A stretch of 64,000 nucleotides of DNA from Primulina eburnea (lineage: Eukaryota > Streptophyta > Magnoliopsida > Lamiales > Gesneriaceae), in NCBI RefSeq assembly GCF_022965805.1, contig NC_133117.1, positions 7,030,183 to 7,094,182 of the forward strand, written 5' to 3'. The number at the start of each line of letters is the position of its first letter. Position 1 is the first letter of the stretch. Below the pieces are notes generated by a model. It made no database searches, was not told the origin of the DNA, and saw only the letters and a program-made list of their open reading frames with translations. This document shows, piece by piece, positions 23,101 through 35,419 of this stretch. Made by a program: the position numbers and the translations under genes.

Positions 23101-26100
23101 CTTGTGGGTCATAAATTAAACTTACAATTATGAATGTTTTTGGGACTTGTAGATTTTCTAAGAAATTACTGATGGTTCGTGGATGCTAGCCGAGTTAACT
23201 TTAGAGGATTCCTTGTAATGGTTAATGATTCGAAGACTACGACGATCTTTGGAAGTATAAAAATGTAGGATTTATTTAGAACGCGTGCTCTACCTAGTTG
23301 GATTTAAGGATTGAATTGCATAAATTGAGAATTTTAAGGATCTAATTGTAAAACAATAATTTGAGGACCGAAGTGCGAAAATAAATTTCTAAGGTATATT
23401 TTCGAATTTACGGAATTTTGGTATTAAATTCTGGGTTTCGAAAATTTTTAGATTTAATGAGGCTAAATCGAATATTCTATGGGGACAATAATGCAAATTT
23501 TAAGGGCCAAATTGCAAGTTTCGAAATTTTGAGGATTAAACTCGAACTTTTGAGGGACTCTTGGGTTAAATAAGAAATTTTTCGAGGTTGTGGGAATTGA
23601 TTTTGGGTCTAATAAGCTTAAAATCATTGAACTTTACGTTACGAGAAACCAATAAAATGGAATTAGGAACGCCAAAAACATATGGGTAATTGCGGAATTT
23701 TTGAAATTAAGGACAAATTGGATTATATTTGAGGAAATTAAGAATTAATGTTGCAACTGATAAGAAACGTGGGGACTAGTTTAGCAGTAAGTGAGAATTG
23801 AATGGTTTAAATGATATGAATTGTCGGTGATTTAGGCTTGAATGATATTTAGAACCTTTAGATATCTGGGTTATAATGTTATAAGAAATGATAATCAAAG
23901 ACATTGTAGGATAAATCAATCTTGGGCTTGAAAATGTAAGCGTTAGTGAATCAATGTTGTGGTTAATTAAGAATTTAAAGTGATGACAATTTAAGTTAAG
24001 TTGATCAGTTAATTAAGTTATAATATTAGACATTGAGTTAACGAATTTTTGGGAAATTCAGTTTGATGTGTCATAAGTTTTAGTCATGATCTTAACAGTT
24101 AAGGTTAAAACTGGGACCCCAATCCAACTTTTAAAACGAATCGATTAAGTTTTGAAACGGACTCGAGTTTACGTCTAAGAAACATTTATAAAAATGTTTT
24201 GGGACATTTTAAGGAGTTTGGTAAGCTTCAGGTCATTTTTAGAGGTCCAGGGGTGAAACGATAATTTTGGGATTTCCAGGGGAAAAATGGTTACATTTAT
24301 AAAAAAAAACGTTTTGGGACATTGTAAGGAGTTTGGTAAGCTTCGTGTCACTTTTACAGGTCTAGAGGTGGAACGATAATTTTCGGGTTTCCACGGGCAA
24401 AATGGCATTTTGCACCCGGAGTGAGATTTTGGTCAAGATAGCGTCCTAAGAACAAGTTTATGATATTATAAATGTTTATGCATCACATTACGATTTTTAC
24501 GCAATTATGATAAATACGATGCATGCTTGATTTAAAGGAAAAATTATGTATATGCATTCTTTTATTTAAGTGATGAATATGATGACACGTTTTTGAAGGA
24601 AGTGATTTAGTTGTGACTAACAAAATGACAAGTAATGCCGGGACTCAGTGGGCGGGTAATGCTGTCGCTGATGATCCTCGCCGCCGGGTACCGCGGTTAC
24701 ACGTAGATGGATCCATCGATTGACATGATGATACGAAAGTCACAGCTAATGAACGGAATTTAAATTAAGGAAATTAATACGTATATGTTGACATGATGTT
24801 ACATGCTATGATTATTATCGTGTTTTGACAGGTCACGATTATGCATATGATTTTACTGAATACATGAAATGTAAGTTGATTAGGATATTTTTCACTGCTG
24901 CTTGTTACATATATGTATTTGTTATCACGGTATAGGTGTGTTGAGTCTTTAGACTCACTAGGCGTGTGTGATGCAGGTGAACATTTTGATCAGAAGACTG
25001 GAGGATGATGACTGAATGGGCGGAGCTGGTGGCGCACATTAACTAGAGGACCTTGTATTCTTCCTCAAGAATATGATTTTATGGGAACACGTTTAAACAA
25101 CTTTTTAAATGGTTGATGATTTTATGTTGTCGAATGTTTTGACAGATTTTAAAATGCTTGACGTTTTATTTTTTCTAATGAAAATTGTTTAGGTTGGTTG
25201 CTCTTTTCATTGTTTTTAACTGCAGTTATTTTTATTTAGAGGTGGGATGACTTTTTAAAAGCATGTTCAACTTATTTAAATGTTTTTGATGTGCGAGTAT
25301 TTTCCGCCTAAGTATGTTTTTATTAAAAAAATATGTTCAGTAGAATTTTAGAATGATCGAGACGTTTCAGTTGGTATCAGAGCAAGAGTCCTGTACAGGG
25401 TTATGCTACCACCAGCTTCTGCCGCTCAGTCTTCAAGCCTCAAGTCTGTAAGCTTTTATGATTTAAATTTTTTATATTTTTTAATGCTATCACCTGCATG
25501 TTTACATGATATATGCTTTACAGTACATGTTTATCTGTCGTTATGTTTTGAGATTAGATGTTTCAAAATTTTTATGCATATTACGACGTGAGTTGAGAAA
25601 TCATATGATTTTCATGCATGATGGCTTGTGGTGGAATTGGACGTGAATAAGAATTTTGCTTTTGGACATTAGGAGAGGTTGGAAATGATTTGACTATATT
25701 ATATTTTTGTTAGTAGTACTAATGTTCTACTTGTGGGTCATAAATTAAATACAATTATGATTGTTTTTGGGACTTGTAGATTTTCTAAGAAATTACTGAT
25801 GGTTCGTGGATGATAGCCGAGTTAATTTTAGAGGATTCCTTGCAAGGGTTAATGATTCGAAAACTACGACGATCTTTGGAAGTATAAAAACGTAGGATTT
25901 ATTTAGGACGCATGCTCTACCTAGTTGGATTTAAGGATTGAATTACATAAATTGATAATTTTAAGGATCTAATTGTAATAACCAATAATTTGAGGCCCTA
26001 AGTGCAAAAATAAAATTCTAAAGGACAATTTTTGAATTTACCGAATTTGGTATTAATTTCCGAGTTTCGAGAATTTTAAGGTTTATTGAGGCTAAATCGA

Positions 26101-26765
26101 ATATTCTATGGGGACAATAATGCAAATTTCGAAGAGTTGTATGACCAAAATGTAATTTTTTGAGAACATTAAGGGAAAAAATTGCAAGTTTCGAAATTTT
26201 GAGGATTAAATTCGAAATTTTGAGGGACTCTTGGGTTAAATCAGTAATTTTTCGAGGTTAGAGAAATTGATTTTGGTTCTAATAAGCTTAAAATCATTGA
26301 ACTTTACATTACGAGAAACAAATAAAATGGAATTAGGAATGCCAAGAACTTATGTGTAATTGTGGAATTTTCTAAATTAAGGACAAATTGGATAATATTT
26401 GTGGAAATTAAGAATTAATATTGCAATTGAGAAGAAACGTGGGGTCTAGTTTAACAGTAAGTGAGAATTGAATGGTAAATGATAGGAATTGTCAGTGATT
26501 TAAGCTTGAAGGATATTTAGAACCTTTAGATATCTGAGTTATAATGTTATAAGGAATGATAATCAAGGACATTGTAGGATAAATCAATCTTGGGCTTGAA
26601 AATGTAAGCGTTAGTGAAATAATGTTGTGGTAAATTAAGAATTTAAAGTGATGACAATTTAAGGTAAAGTTGATCATTTAATTAAGTTTTAAGATTAGAC
26701 ATTGAGTTAACGAATTTTTAGGAAATTCAGTTTGATGTATCATAAGTTTTAGTCATGATCTTAAC
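18972..26765 (+). repeat. Tandem triplication of [LTR 3' part + PBS + leader] in element D
   Basis: Three copies in direct order: 18972-21480, 21481-24112 and 24113 to about 26765. Each starts ggttaaaac-ygggacccc within the LTR 3' part, runs through the LTR end and the primer site, and continues in the leader up to cttaacagttaa. The leader parts of copies 1 and 2 are almost identical; copy 3's leader is more divergent and is the only one continuing into unique sequence. Copies 2 and 3 carry an extra internal duplication of about 115 bp (near 21560-21780 and 24190-24410) that copy 1 lacks. Leader and LTR share short homology (gttaa) at the join, which fits unequal or illegitimate recombination. 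Confidence 0.88.
20128..20140 (+). other. Element D primer-binding site 1
   Basis: tggtatcagagca, three bases after the 5' LTR, complementary to initiator tRNA-Met. Two further copies lie at 22751-22763 (tggtaacagagca, one mismatch) and 25372-25384 (perfect), created by the internal duplication. Confidence 0.85.
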
Positions 26766-27964
26766 AGTTAAGATTATATCTTTTTTGGAATTTATTTTTT
26801 CTAGAAAGTTGGGTATGATTGATGGTAATGTTATTTGATATACGTGTGTAGGAATTGAGGTAAACAACTTGTCTTGAGGAATTTTTGTAAGTCACTAAGA
26901 AACTTGAGAATAAGTGAATATGTGTGTTGGAATTATTTCATCCCAAAACTATTTGGGTTGCGTAAGTTTGAATTTGAAATTTATGGGATATGTGTTCATA
27001 CAAGAATTTTGGGTGAAATAAAAACAAAATGGAATTAGTTGTGTTCAACATATTTTACCAATGAACGAATGTGAAGATTTTTACCGAGTAAGAAATCTAA
27101 AATCTTGATATAGGGATTCTAGAACTCTATGGATTATAAGCGAAGTTGATTTATTAAAGTTAGTCTAATGCTACCATTGGATAACTTATTAAGTTTTATA
27201 CGCTAATATTAATTAAGCTTTAAGGATACGTAAGAATACGACATTCGTTTCAATGGGTAAAGCCCAAGGTTCTTAGGCCTCAACTTTATCGTAATTAGGA
27301 AGAGAATAGTTTAAGCATGCAGTTGGTGCTAGAATGATTTTATTATATAGTGAGAAGATCGATAGTGTATAATTGGGTTTTATGGATTAATGTTACTCGA
27401 GGTTTAAGTTTTACAACAATTTTACATTCGGGATGTCCTTGTAAATGGTAAGTTACGTAAGTTTGGTGTCGTAAGATAAAGATTCGATTCAATTATCTTA
27501 GGCTAATTCTTTTATGGGGTTAAGATAAGGTTTAATTTTTAAGTCTATCATCGAGGATAACAGTCGACCATTAAATTTTGGAGCTAAGGTTCCTAAGTTG
27601 AACTGCCTAATTATGCTAATGTAATAGAACGCTGGACATTATGGGTATAATATAAGAAAAATAAGGTCCAATAAGTTTGGACATCCATTTCTAGTATGAG
27701 GGATTGTGAGAAAGTCAGAAATTTGAGGATATAGAAAAATAGAACTAAGGACCATACGTCTTTTTAAGTTGCGATTTGCAGACGAGGATTTTGGTAGGCA
27801 AATTTAATTAGTATTGAGGAGACGTAATGACAATTTATCACTTATTTTACCAGAGTAGCGCATCGGAAGCGTGGTTATTGGGATACTAGAATTAAGAGTC
27901 TAAACTTTTGTTCATCGAGGATAAGCGAATTTCGGGGACGAAATTCAATTTAAGGGGGGTAGAT
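25385..27964 (+). other. Element D leader and unique interior, no coding potential, with PPT
   Basis: AT-rich, phrase-like sequence with many stops in all frames; no Gag or Pol motif found. It ends with a perfect hairpin GAATTTCG-GGGA-CGAAATTC (27927-27946) and the purine tract aaggggggtagat (27952-27964) abutting the 3' LTR. Confidence 0.8.
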
Positions 27965-30726
27965 TGTAACGTCCCGAAAATTTTAAGGTCCACGTGAACC
28001 ACATGCATGCAAATTAATAAATTTCTTTGGTATTTTATTTAATTGTTTTAAAACATTAAATGTCTGTTTATTTTATTAATTTGTGTTTAATTATTTTTAT
28101 GCATTTTATTGCATAATTCATGTATGATAGGATTTAATCATGAAATTTTAAAAGCTCGTGCATTAGGGTTTCTAGATGCATTTTCGCGCTTTTTAAGGTG
28201 TTTTTCAGTGTATTTTTCAAAAATAAGATTTTATTGGGTATTTTACCCGTAGGATTTTATTTTTACGGTACGTAACTTTTATCGAATTGGAGGACTTTTT
28301 AAGTGTTCGGCTAATATTTTCAAAAAAATTTCCACCACGATATATTTTTCGGGAGTGTGTTTGGATTTAATGACCCTAATTTTAAGCTCATTGGACCTAA
28401 ATATATTTTCAAACCCTAAATTAGCAAATTAAGGCTCATTAATTGATAGATTAACCATTTAATTATTATATAATAAACCCTTAACCTAAACCTAATCCCA
28501 CCCTAACAGCCAACACCCCCATTCAGAATTCTCCACTCTCATTTTCAGCAAAATCTCACCTAGGAGGCCACGGCCAAGCTCCATACTTGAAGGAATAATA
28601 TTCTCCGGCACTTTTTCTTCAATCCTCTCGCGTCTACATCATCAAGGCACTCATGTATTCTCTTTTATGTATCATTCACGCCATATTTATGTTTAATGTG
28701 TATTGTAACATGTAGAAACTTTTGATCTAGTAGCTGCACATGAGGATGTGTCGGTTTTGTTTTGTTTCATGCATTTCCACATTTACCACTCACGTTTCTG
28801 ATCTTGGTGCAAAGGGCTATGACTCTGGATTTTTTAGGGTCTATCGGTGATGTCAAGATGCTGTCTTGAGGTTTAGAGTGGATACTGGACGCTGGAAGGG
28901 AAATACGAGAGGAGAGTTTCTTTTAGGGTGGCTCGTTTCTTTGGGTTTTGAGCATGCAAGGATCGGCCTGCAACTCAGGGACTTCTCCGAGCCTTAGACC
29001 AGACCCTGGTGGGTCTGAGACATGGCTTAGGATGACTCAAACGTTGTTGGAACTGCCCACAAAGCCAACCGATCGGGTATCATATAAAACCGCCGTGGGT
29101 AGTGCTTCTTTGGAGACTTGCGGCTGTTGGTATAGTTTAGGCTGCATTGGGATACAACCATGATTCATGTAGGTCCAGTAGGGTCTAGTAAGATGCTAGG
29201 AGTGAGCCATGGATGTTTGGTTGAGGGAGGAGCTCGATCATTGGGAGGGTAGCTCGATCGAGTTGTACAGGCGAGATTTGATAATTTTCTGTAAATTGAT
29301 TTGTGCAGCAGCAAATGTATCGGTTAGGCTTGGTTTAGGAGGTTCATGAAGGTCCTTGGCGAGTCATAAAGGCTGACATATGGTGGTAGGAGTGTGCACA
29401 GAAGGAATGAAGGGGTGGAGCCATGTGTTGGATAAATAATGTGGCAAGTGGGGGTGGCCGAGAATTGATGGAAGGCAGTAGGTTTGGCCGAGAATTAGGA
29501 GCTTAATATGAAGGATTTAAAGGCTGTAATGAGTTCTTTAGGAGTGGTAACAAATGTGGGAAAAATTTGGTTTAGGTTCGAGTCGATTTGGGTTAAAATC
29601 GGGACCCTCGTCCAACTTTTAAAACGAATCGATTAAGTTTTGAAACGAACTCGAGTTGACGTCTAAGAAACATTTCTAAAAGGTCGTGGGACATTTTAAG
29701 GAGTTTGGTAAGCTTCAGGTCACTTTTAGAGGTCCAGGGGGGAAACGATAATTTTCGGGTTTCCAGGGGCAAAATGGTTATTTTGCACCCGGGATGAGAT
29801 TTTTGTCAAGAAAGCTCCTTGAGCACAAATTTTTGATATTTTAAATGTTTATGAATCACATTATGATTTTTATGATAAATACGGTGCATTCTTGGTTTAA
29901 AGGAAAAACTATGTATATGCATGTTTTTATTTAAGTGATGAATATGATGACACGTTTTTGAAGGAAGTGATTTAGTTGTGACTAACATGATGACACGATC
30001 ACATGTAAGGCCGGGACTCAGTAGGCGGGTAATGCTGTTGCTGATGATCCTCGCCGCCATGTACCGTGGTTACACGTAGATGGATCCGTCGATTGACATG
30101 CTGATACGAAAGTCACAGCTAATGAACGGAATTCAAATTAAGGAAATTAATACGTATATGTTGACATGATATTACCTGCTATGATTATTATTATGTTTTG
30201 ACAGGTCACTATTATGCATATGATTTTATTGCAGACATGAAATGTAAGTTGATTAGGATATTTTTCACTGCTGCTTGTTACGTATATGTATTTGTTATCA
30301 CGGTATAGGTGTGTTGAGTCTTTAGACTCATTAGGCATATGTGATGCAGGTGACCATTTTGATCAGGAGACTGGAGGATGATGACTGAATGGGCGGAGCT
30401 GGTGGTGCACATTAACTAGAGGACCTTGTATTCTTCCGCAAAAATATGATTTTATGGGAACACGTTTAAACATCTTTTTTAATGGTTGATGATTTTATGT
30501 TGTCTAACGTTTGAAAGATTTTAAAATGCTCGACGTTTTATATTTTTAAACGGAAATTGTTTAGATTGGTTGCTCTTTTCATTGTTTTTAACTGCAGTCA
30601 GAGGTGAGATTAATTTTTAAAAGCATGTTCAACTTATTTAAATGTTTTTGATGTGCGAGTATTTCCGTCTTAGTTTGTTTTTTTTTTAAATGTTAAGTAG
30701 AATTTTAAAATGATCGAGACGTTTCA
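27965..30726 (+). repeat. Element D 3' LTR
   Basis: 2762 bp, starting tgtaacgtcccgaaaatttt and ending gatcgagacgtttca. Homologous to 17281-20124 with numerous substitutions and indels. Confidence 0.9.
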
Positions 30727-30731
30727 CGCTT

Positions 30732-31256
30732 TGTCTTAGGTTCTGATGCAATGTCCATTATTGTCCTTTGACTGTAAAATTGCTTTTGTACCTTTGCGCA
30801 CAGCTGAATTTCACTTATATCAGCTTGTCTTGATCTGCAATAATTGCTCCTAATTGATGTTTCAATTGGGCTGGTAAAATCAGTTGACTCGTCAGTTGAA
30901 CTAATTTCATTCTTGTTTAGTTGAACTGATCAGCTTGGCTCTTCATCAGTTGAACACTCCTTTGGCTGGCCAGGCTTTTGAGGTTCTCTTGCTGAATCAC
31001 CTATCAGCTGAACATTCAGTTGAAATCACTTACGATACATCTGTTGAACTGGTTCATTTTTGTTGATCAGTTGGATGTCTTCAGTTTGTGATTGACAGCT
31101 CATAACTGATCTCAGCTCCATTTTTGGCTCGATAATTGATCAATTCGAAGCCTGATCAGTTCCAGCTACCTGCGAACTTAGGTAAACTCATTATAAAAAA
31201 ATAAACAAGTTTTTTTAATATAAAAATCAAGATTTCGAATATGAAATATTTCAACA
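30732..31256 (-). repeat. Element C 3' LTR, third piece
   Basis: Matches about 33202-33758 of the right LTR and ends caaca. In minus orientation it begins TGTTGAAATATTTC, preceded by a purine tract (the reverse complement of 31257-31270). Confidence 0.87.
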
Positions 31257-32322
31257 ATCTCCCCTTTTTTATGATCACAAAACTTGAACAGTTAAAAAGA
31301 TTGTGAGAATAAAAATGTTTAAAAACAATAAAACGATTAAAAGAAATTTCAGTTCGAGGGATTGCAGGAAGAAAGCTCCTCCTCAACAACTGAATAAAAA
31401 GATTTGAAAACAATTTTTCAGTTCGAATGATAGCAAATTTAAAATCAGTTTCAAAGAATAGCTCCCCTTAGAACTGAATCAAAAATTCCTTAAAAAAATA
31501 AATTTAAAAGATAGAAAACTCCCCCTTAAAAATATAAATAGTCACGCGATTTAAGAAAAAATTTCAGCAGCAAATATCATGCAAGCTGTTAAGGCTACAC
31601 AAGAACTGGAAATATAATTTCAGTTATATTTAAACTAACTGGATAACAAGATGTTTATTTAAATGAATAAACTTCCCTTGTATTATAATTAAGCACACCA
31701 GTTATGTAAGGGAAAAATGCTACTACATGTAGCTGAATTTTAAACAACATCAGTTATCAATCGGTTTTATACATAGTAGAGCTAAATATACCAACTATTG
31801 GTTGCCTTGAATGCTTGAAATGCTGCAAAGTCTCAATTTCCTTCGTCAGATGAACATCTAGCTGCTTTGAACTTCTAACTGGTCAAGCTGATGAAAACTG
31901 ACCTCAACTGATTGCTGAGCCGCATTGATCATCTCTTCTGATCTTATATGACAGTTAAGCGGCGACATTTCTGATGATTTAGTTCTACTTAACTCATCAG
32001 TTTCAGCTGGTAGTTGGGTTTCGTCTGTTGATCAGTTGAACTGGTAAGATTGCAGCTGAAATCTTGTCTGCATATCAGTTTTGTTGTTCTAGTGTCAGTT
32101 GGAACTCAAAACCCTGCAAGCTGCTAAAACATCAAAGTTAATGAATCGAGAGAAGTGGCTACAATGTTAATTGTTGAGGCAAGAACCTTCTCTGTCCTCA
32201 TGGCAAACGCGTAAAATATTTAAGAGGATTTTGAAATCTATTTTAAACAACATTTTGAAACATATTTTAAAATATTAGTTTTCAAATATCCTTCTTAAAA
32301 CAGCTAGCTCTCTAATACCAAT
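31257..32322 (-). other. Element C interior, non-coding
   Basis: 1066 bp between the LTRs, without any frame resembling gag or pol. In element orientation it starts with the PBS at 32307-32320 (reverse complement of tggtattagagagc, similar to but not identical with the initiator tRNA-Met primer site) and ends with a purine tract (the plus strand shows atctccccttttttat at 31257). Several cagttc/gaactg words recur. Confidence 0.8.
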
Positions 32323-33758
32323 TGAAGGATCATTTGCAGAGCACCTTGAGGCGCTTCCAACAAAATATTCTCCAAGAGCTGCAATAGCTCGTGTTCTAAG
32401 AATGTATACATCGATGAATTAGATCGAGGTTGGTATAGAACCAAGCGAAAAACACTCGAAATAATCCTTCGTTAAGAAAAACTGATATATTTTTATATCT
32501 TATGTAACTGAATAACCAAAAGACTAGATTAGTTTTTGCATTCATTAGTTCAGTTATGGTGAGAACTGAACCGACGGATGCTCCAACTGGTTAATTAAGT
32601 TTGAAAATAATAGTTAAACATTTAAATACATATGTTTATGGATGTTTGGAGACTTCAACTGCTCCTACGTAACCCCTTCTACTACCTCGAGTAGGGTTCA
32701 CTAGAAGACTATGATTTATACAACTACTTGTACAAACCCACTCAGCTTAGGACTTACCCAGTACCTAACTGGACTCCTAGACTAGACTGAAGGCAGCACC
32801 TTCTAGTCAACACTTCTTTAACGTCTATGTGAGAAAGACTACATACACAAGTTTATTGTCTTTGTGCAAAACTGTATTTGACTAGTGGTGTGTGTGTGTG
32901 TGAGAACTGATCTCTGAAAACTTCCTGAAAGTGTTCTCTCACACTGAGGGAAATATGCTTCTAAAATTAAGCTGATAACACGTTTAAGTGTTCCCTCGAC
33001 TGGGCTGAATGCTTTTCTCTTAAGCTGGTATGACTTTAAAGCGTGCCCTTTTATTTTCTCTCTTTTGATGTATATTCATCTTCACTGATCTTCACCCTTT
33101 ATTTATAGGAGCGAAGCTTGATCGTACAGTGAAACTCAATTATTGTGTCTGTTGCATTTTGAATCCGTTCCTCGAAATTTTTCTTGTACTTTCTGGAACG
33201 CTTTGTCTTTAAGCTTTGATGCAACGTCCATTATTGTCCTTTGACTGGACAATTGCTTTTGTACCTTTGCGCACATGCTGGATTCCACTTATATCAGCTT
33301 GTCTTGATTTGCAACCGATTGCTCCTAACTGATGTTCTGAACTGGTCAGTTGAACTGATCTTCAATTGGACTAGTGAAATCAGTTGACTCGTCAGTTGAA
33401 CTGATTTCATTCTTGTTCAGTTGAACTGGTCAGCTAGGCTCTTCATCAGTTGAACACTCCTTCGGCTGGCCAGGCTTCTGAGGTTCTCCTGCTGAACCAC
33501 CTATGAGCTAAACATTCAGTTGAACTCATTTACGATACATCACTTGAAGTGGTTTAGTTTGGTTGATCAGTTTGACGTCTTCAGTTTGTGATTTTGACAG
33601 CTCGTAACTGATCTCAGCTCCAGTTTAGGCTCGATAACTGATCAGTTCGAAGCCTAATCAGTTCTAGCTACCTGCGCACTTAGGTAAACTCATTAGAAAC
33701 AAATAAACAAGTTTTGTTAACATCAAAATCAAGATTGTGAACATGAAATGTTCCAACA
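32323..33758 (-). repeat. Element C 5' LTR (right copy)
   Basis: 1436 bp, uninterrupted; plus-strand ends tgaaggatca and gttccaaca. It serves as the empty-site reference for the insertions of A and D. It holds three copies of the near-palindrome cagttgaactg at 33347, 33393 and 33418. Confidence 0.9.
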
Positions 33759-33763
33759 TAAAG

Positions 33764-34694
33764 AATTCAATCTAATTTCAATATGAAAAGAAATTTTTTT
33801 TAAATTTAATTCTGTTTGATTCGACTAGTGTTTTCTAATCATGTACATATCTTCTTTCACGTAATAATTTCTCCCATACTTTGAATTTTTCTATTACAAC
33901 ATACATATGCTCATCACATGCACATTTAACATATAAGTCGATAATATGAGGAGAACATCTAATATGAAGTACTTACCATCTAAAATCTATTTTATTGAAT
34001 CTTTAAGATATTTAATCGCTAGTGTTTGGCACTCACTTTATCTAATGTGATCGATATATTTTATTTATTATGCTAACAACATTTAAAACATATCTAGCTA
34101 TATTGTATACGTTGTATGACGATCTACCGCTAAAATTCATTTTTGCATAGTCCAAGTTTCATCAGTTCAATGACATATAACAACAAGATAAAATTCATAT
34201 ATCAAATTAATTAAAATATCTGTTCTCAAACTAACTCTACAAGAAATATTTGAAAGATGAGATTTTATTGTTTCTTTATATTCTTTATACATATCAGAAC
34301 AAAATTTATTAAGTGTGTGTCTAGAAATATTGTGAAAACCAAGTTGAATAGTACAAGTAAATTCAACATAACCTTCTTTTTCAGCTATTATAAATGGTTA
34401 AAAATATTTCGTAACAAATTTTATGATGGCTTTTCGAGAAATTTCTTTTGTGATTGGGAAAACTTTACCACTTAAAGGATTAATTTGTTGATGTGTTGGT
34501 TCATTAACAAATCGGTTGTAGTGTATCAAGGTCAAGATTATGTACCCTGACTAAATGTATTTTCAAAGTGTCGGTACCATCGGAACAATCACTCGTTTTA
34601 TAAGAATATACGACAAAAGAGTTATTTGTACATTATGGAAGTGATCCCAAATTTTTCTTCGCTTTGCTGGGGCTATCGTCGTGCTTGTTTCCAT
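33764..34694 (-). pseudogene. hAT transposase relic, N-terminal and central part
   Basis: Reading from an ATG at 34694 on the minus strand, METSTTIAPAKRRKIWDHFH resembles the basic start of plant hAT transposases before the BED finger. Then follow CSDGTDTLKIHLVRVH (part of a BED-type C...H-x-x-x-H finger), ITKEISRKAIIKFVTKY, EGYVEFTC, VSLRTDI followed by VVICH-x-TDETW (the family has S-L-T-x-D-x-W-T-S and T-A-H-x-I-D-x-x-W), and VLHIRCSPHIIDL near 33880 (family: H-x-R-C-x-A-H-x-L-N-L). Several stops and shifts break the frame. Element C is inserted at 33763, and the remainder lies at 1-300. The similarity is read by eye. Confidence 0.65.
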
Positions 34695-35419
34695 CTTGCT
34701 TGCTTAGATTGACGATGGCGTCCATACATTTTTGTTGGGGAGTTCCATTGCTTCTTTCTCTTCATAGCCAGGTCCGACTTCATCAAAGTCAGGTGATGTA
34801 GCCAAAATGTTCACCCAAGTCGGAAATGCATTCACCTCCACCAACACCGCTTTGAAGATGACATCATTGAAATTAAATTTTTTATATGAGTAAATTGCGA
34901 AATAGTAAATAAATAATAATAATCAAAATATTTTATGTAGATAAAATTATAACAATATTTATTGAATATATGTTGAGAAATGATAACGGAGAGAGAAAAT
35001 TGATTGTAGAGAAATGTATAATTGAAATAAAATTTATGTGTACAAATGTTAAAAAAATGATCTTGTATTTATAATGGATTTGTTGGGTAAAAAAAGTATG
35101 TGTTTGCAATTTGGGAGTCAAATTACAATTAAAGATGTGTATTTAGTAGCCGTTGGCGACGGCTACTGAATACACAATAAATGGCCGTTTTCCCAAGGCC
35201 TTTATTTTTTAAAACAATTTATTTTATTCTAAATTTTTTTGGATCTGGTTCCATAAACGGAACAGGTTCAGGAAATAACCCTCACGCAAGTTCTTCTGAA
35301 TTTCGAATCGGTTCAGCCCATTGGGAAATATACTAGAGAAGTTTTCGAGTCTGATTCATCCATACCAGACCAGGTTTCGGCCCGTATCGGTCAGTTAAGC
35401 ATACCTACATAATTCGTTT
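34695..35419. other. Non-coding stretch beside the hAT relic, with a strong hairpin
   Basis: AT-rich, without a convincing gene. At 35137-35175 there is a 17-bp inverted repeat with one T/G mismatch and a five-base loop (core AGTAGCCGT-TGGCG-ACGGCTACT). The part at 35225-35400 (ggatctggttccataaacgg) may be subterminal sequence of the hAT element, but no terminal inverted repeat was identified. Confidence 0.5.

Larger units (their letters stand above)
17281..30726 (+). mobile_element. Element D: large non-coding LTR retrotransposon with triplicated internal module
   Basis: The 5' LTR is 17281-20124 and the 3' LTR 27965-30726. Ends are tgtaacgtcc...gacgttt(tt)ca; TSD cgctt at 17276-17280 and 30727-30731. 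The empty site is present in C's right LTR near 33196. A PBS (20128), a pre-PPT hairpin and a PPT are present, but nowhere in the 7.8-kb interior is there a gag or pol frame, so this is a LARD-type non-autonomous element. The interior consists of AT-rich leader plus reiterated LTR pieces. Element G (57247-63090) belongs to the same family. The LTRs differ by many substitutions and by a block of about 80 bp present only in the 5' LTR near 17490-17575, so D is older than A and B. Confidence 0.92.
301..33758 (-). mobile_element. Element C: non-coding LTR retrotransposon, minus strand, host of the nested cluster
   Basis: Two LTRs that are homologous along their length flank a 1066-bp interior. 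The ends are TG...CA and the TSD is taaag (296-300, 33759-33763). The orientation is minus: the primer-binding site lies beside the right LTR and the purine tract beside the left one. No gag or pol frame exists, so it must have moved using proteins of another element. The left LTR is cut into three pieces by elements A and D. Removing A, D and one TSD copy each gives about 1393 bp, against 1436 bp for the right LTR. The two LTRs differ at roughly one base in ten by eye, making C clearly older than A and B. Confidence 0.88.

Noticed and set aside
20128..25384. Repeated tggtatcagagca words as tRNA-derived genes or SINEs
   Set aside because: Only the 12-13 bases complementary to the tRNA 3' end are present, directly after LTR ends; there is no tRNA body or A/B box.
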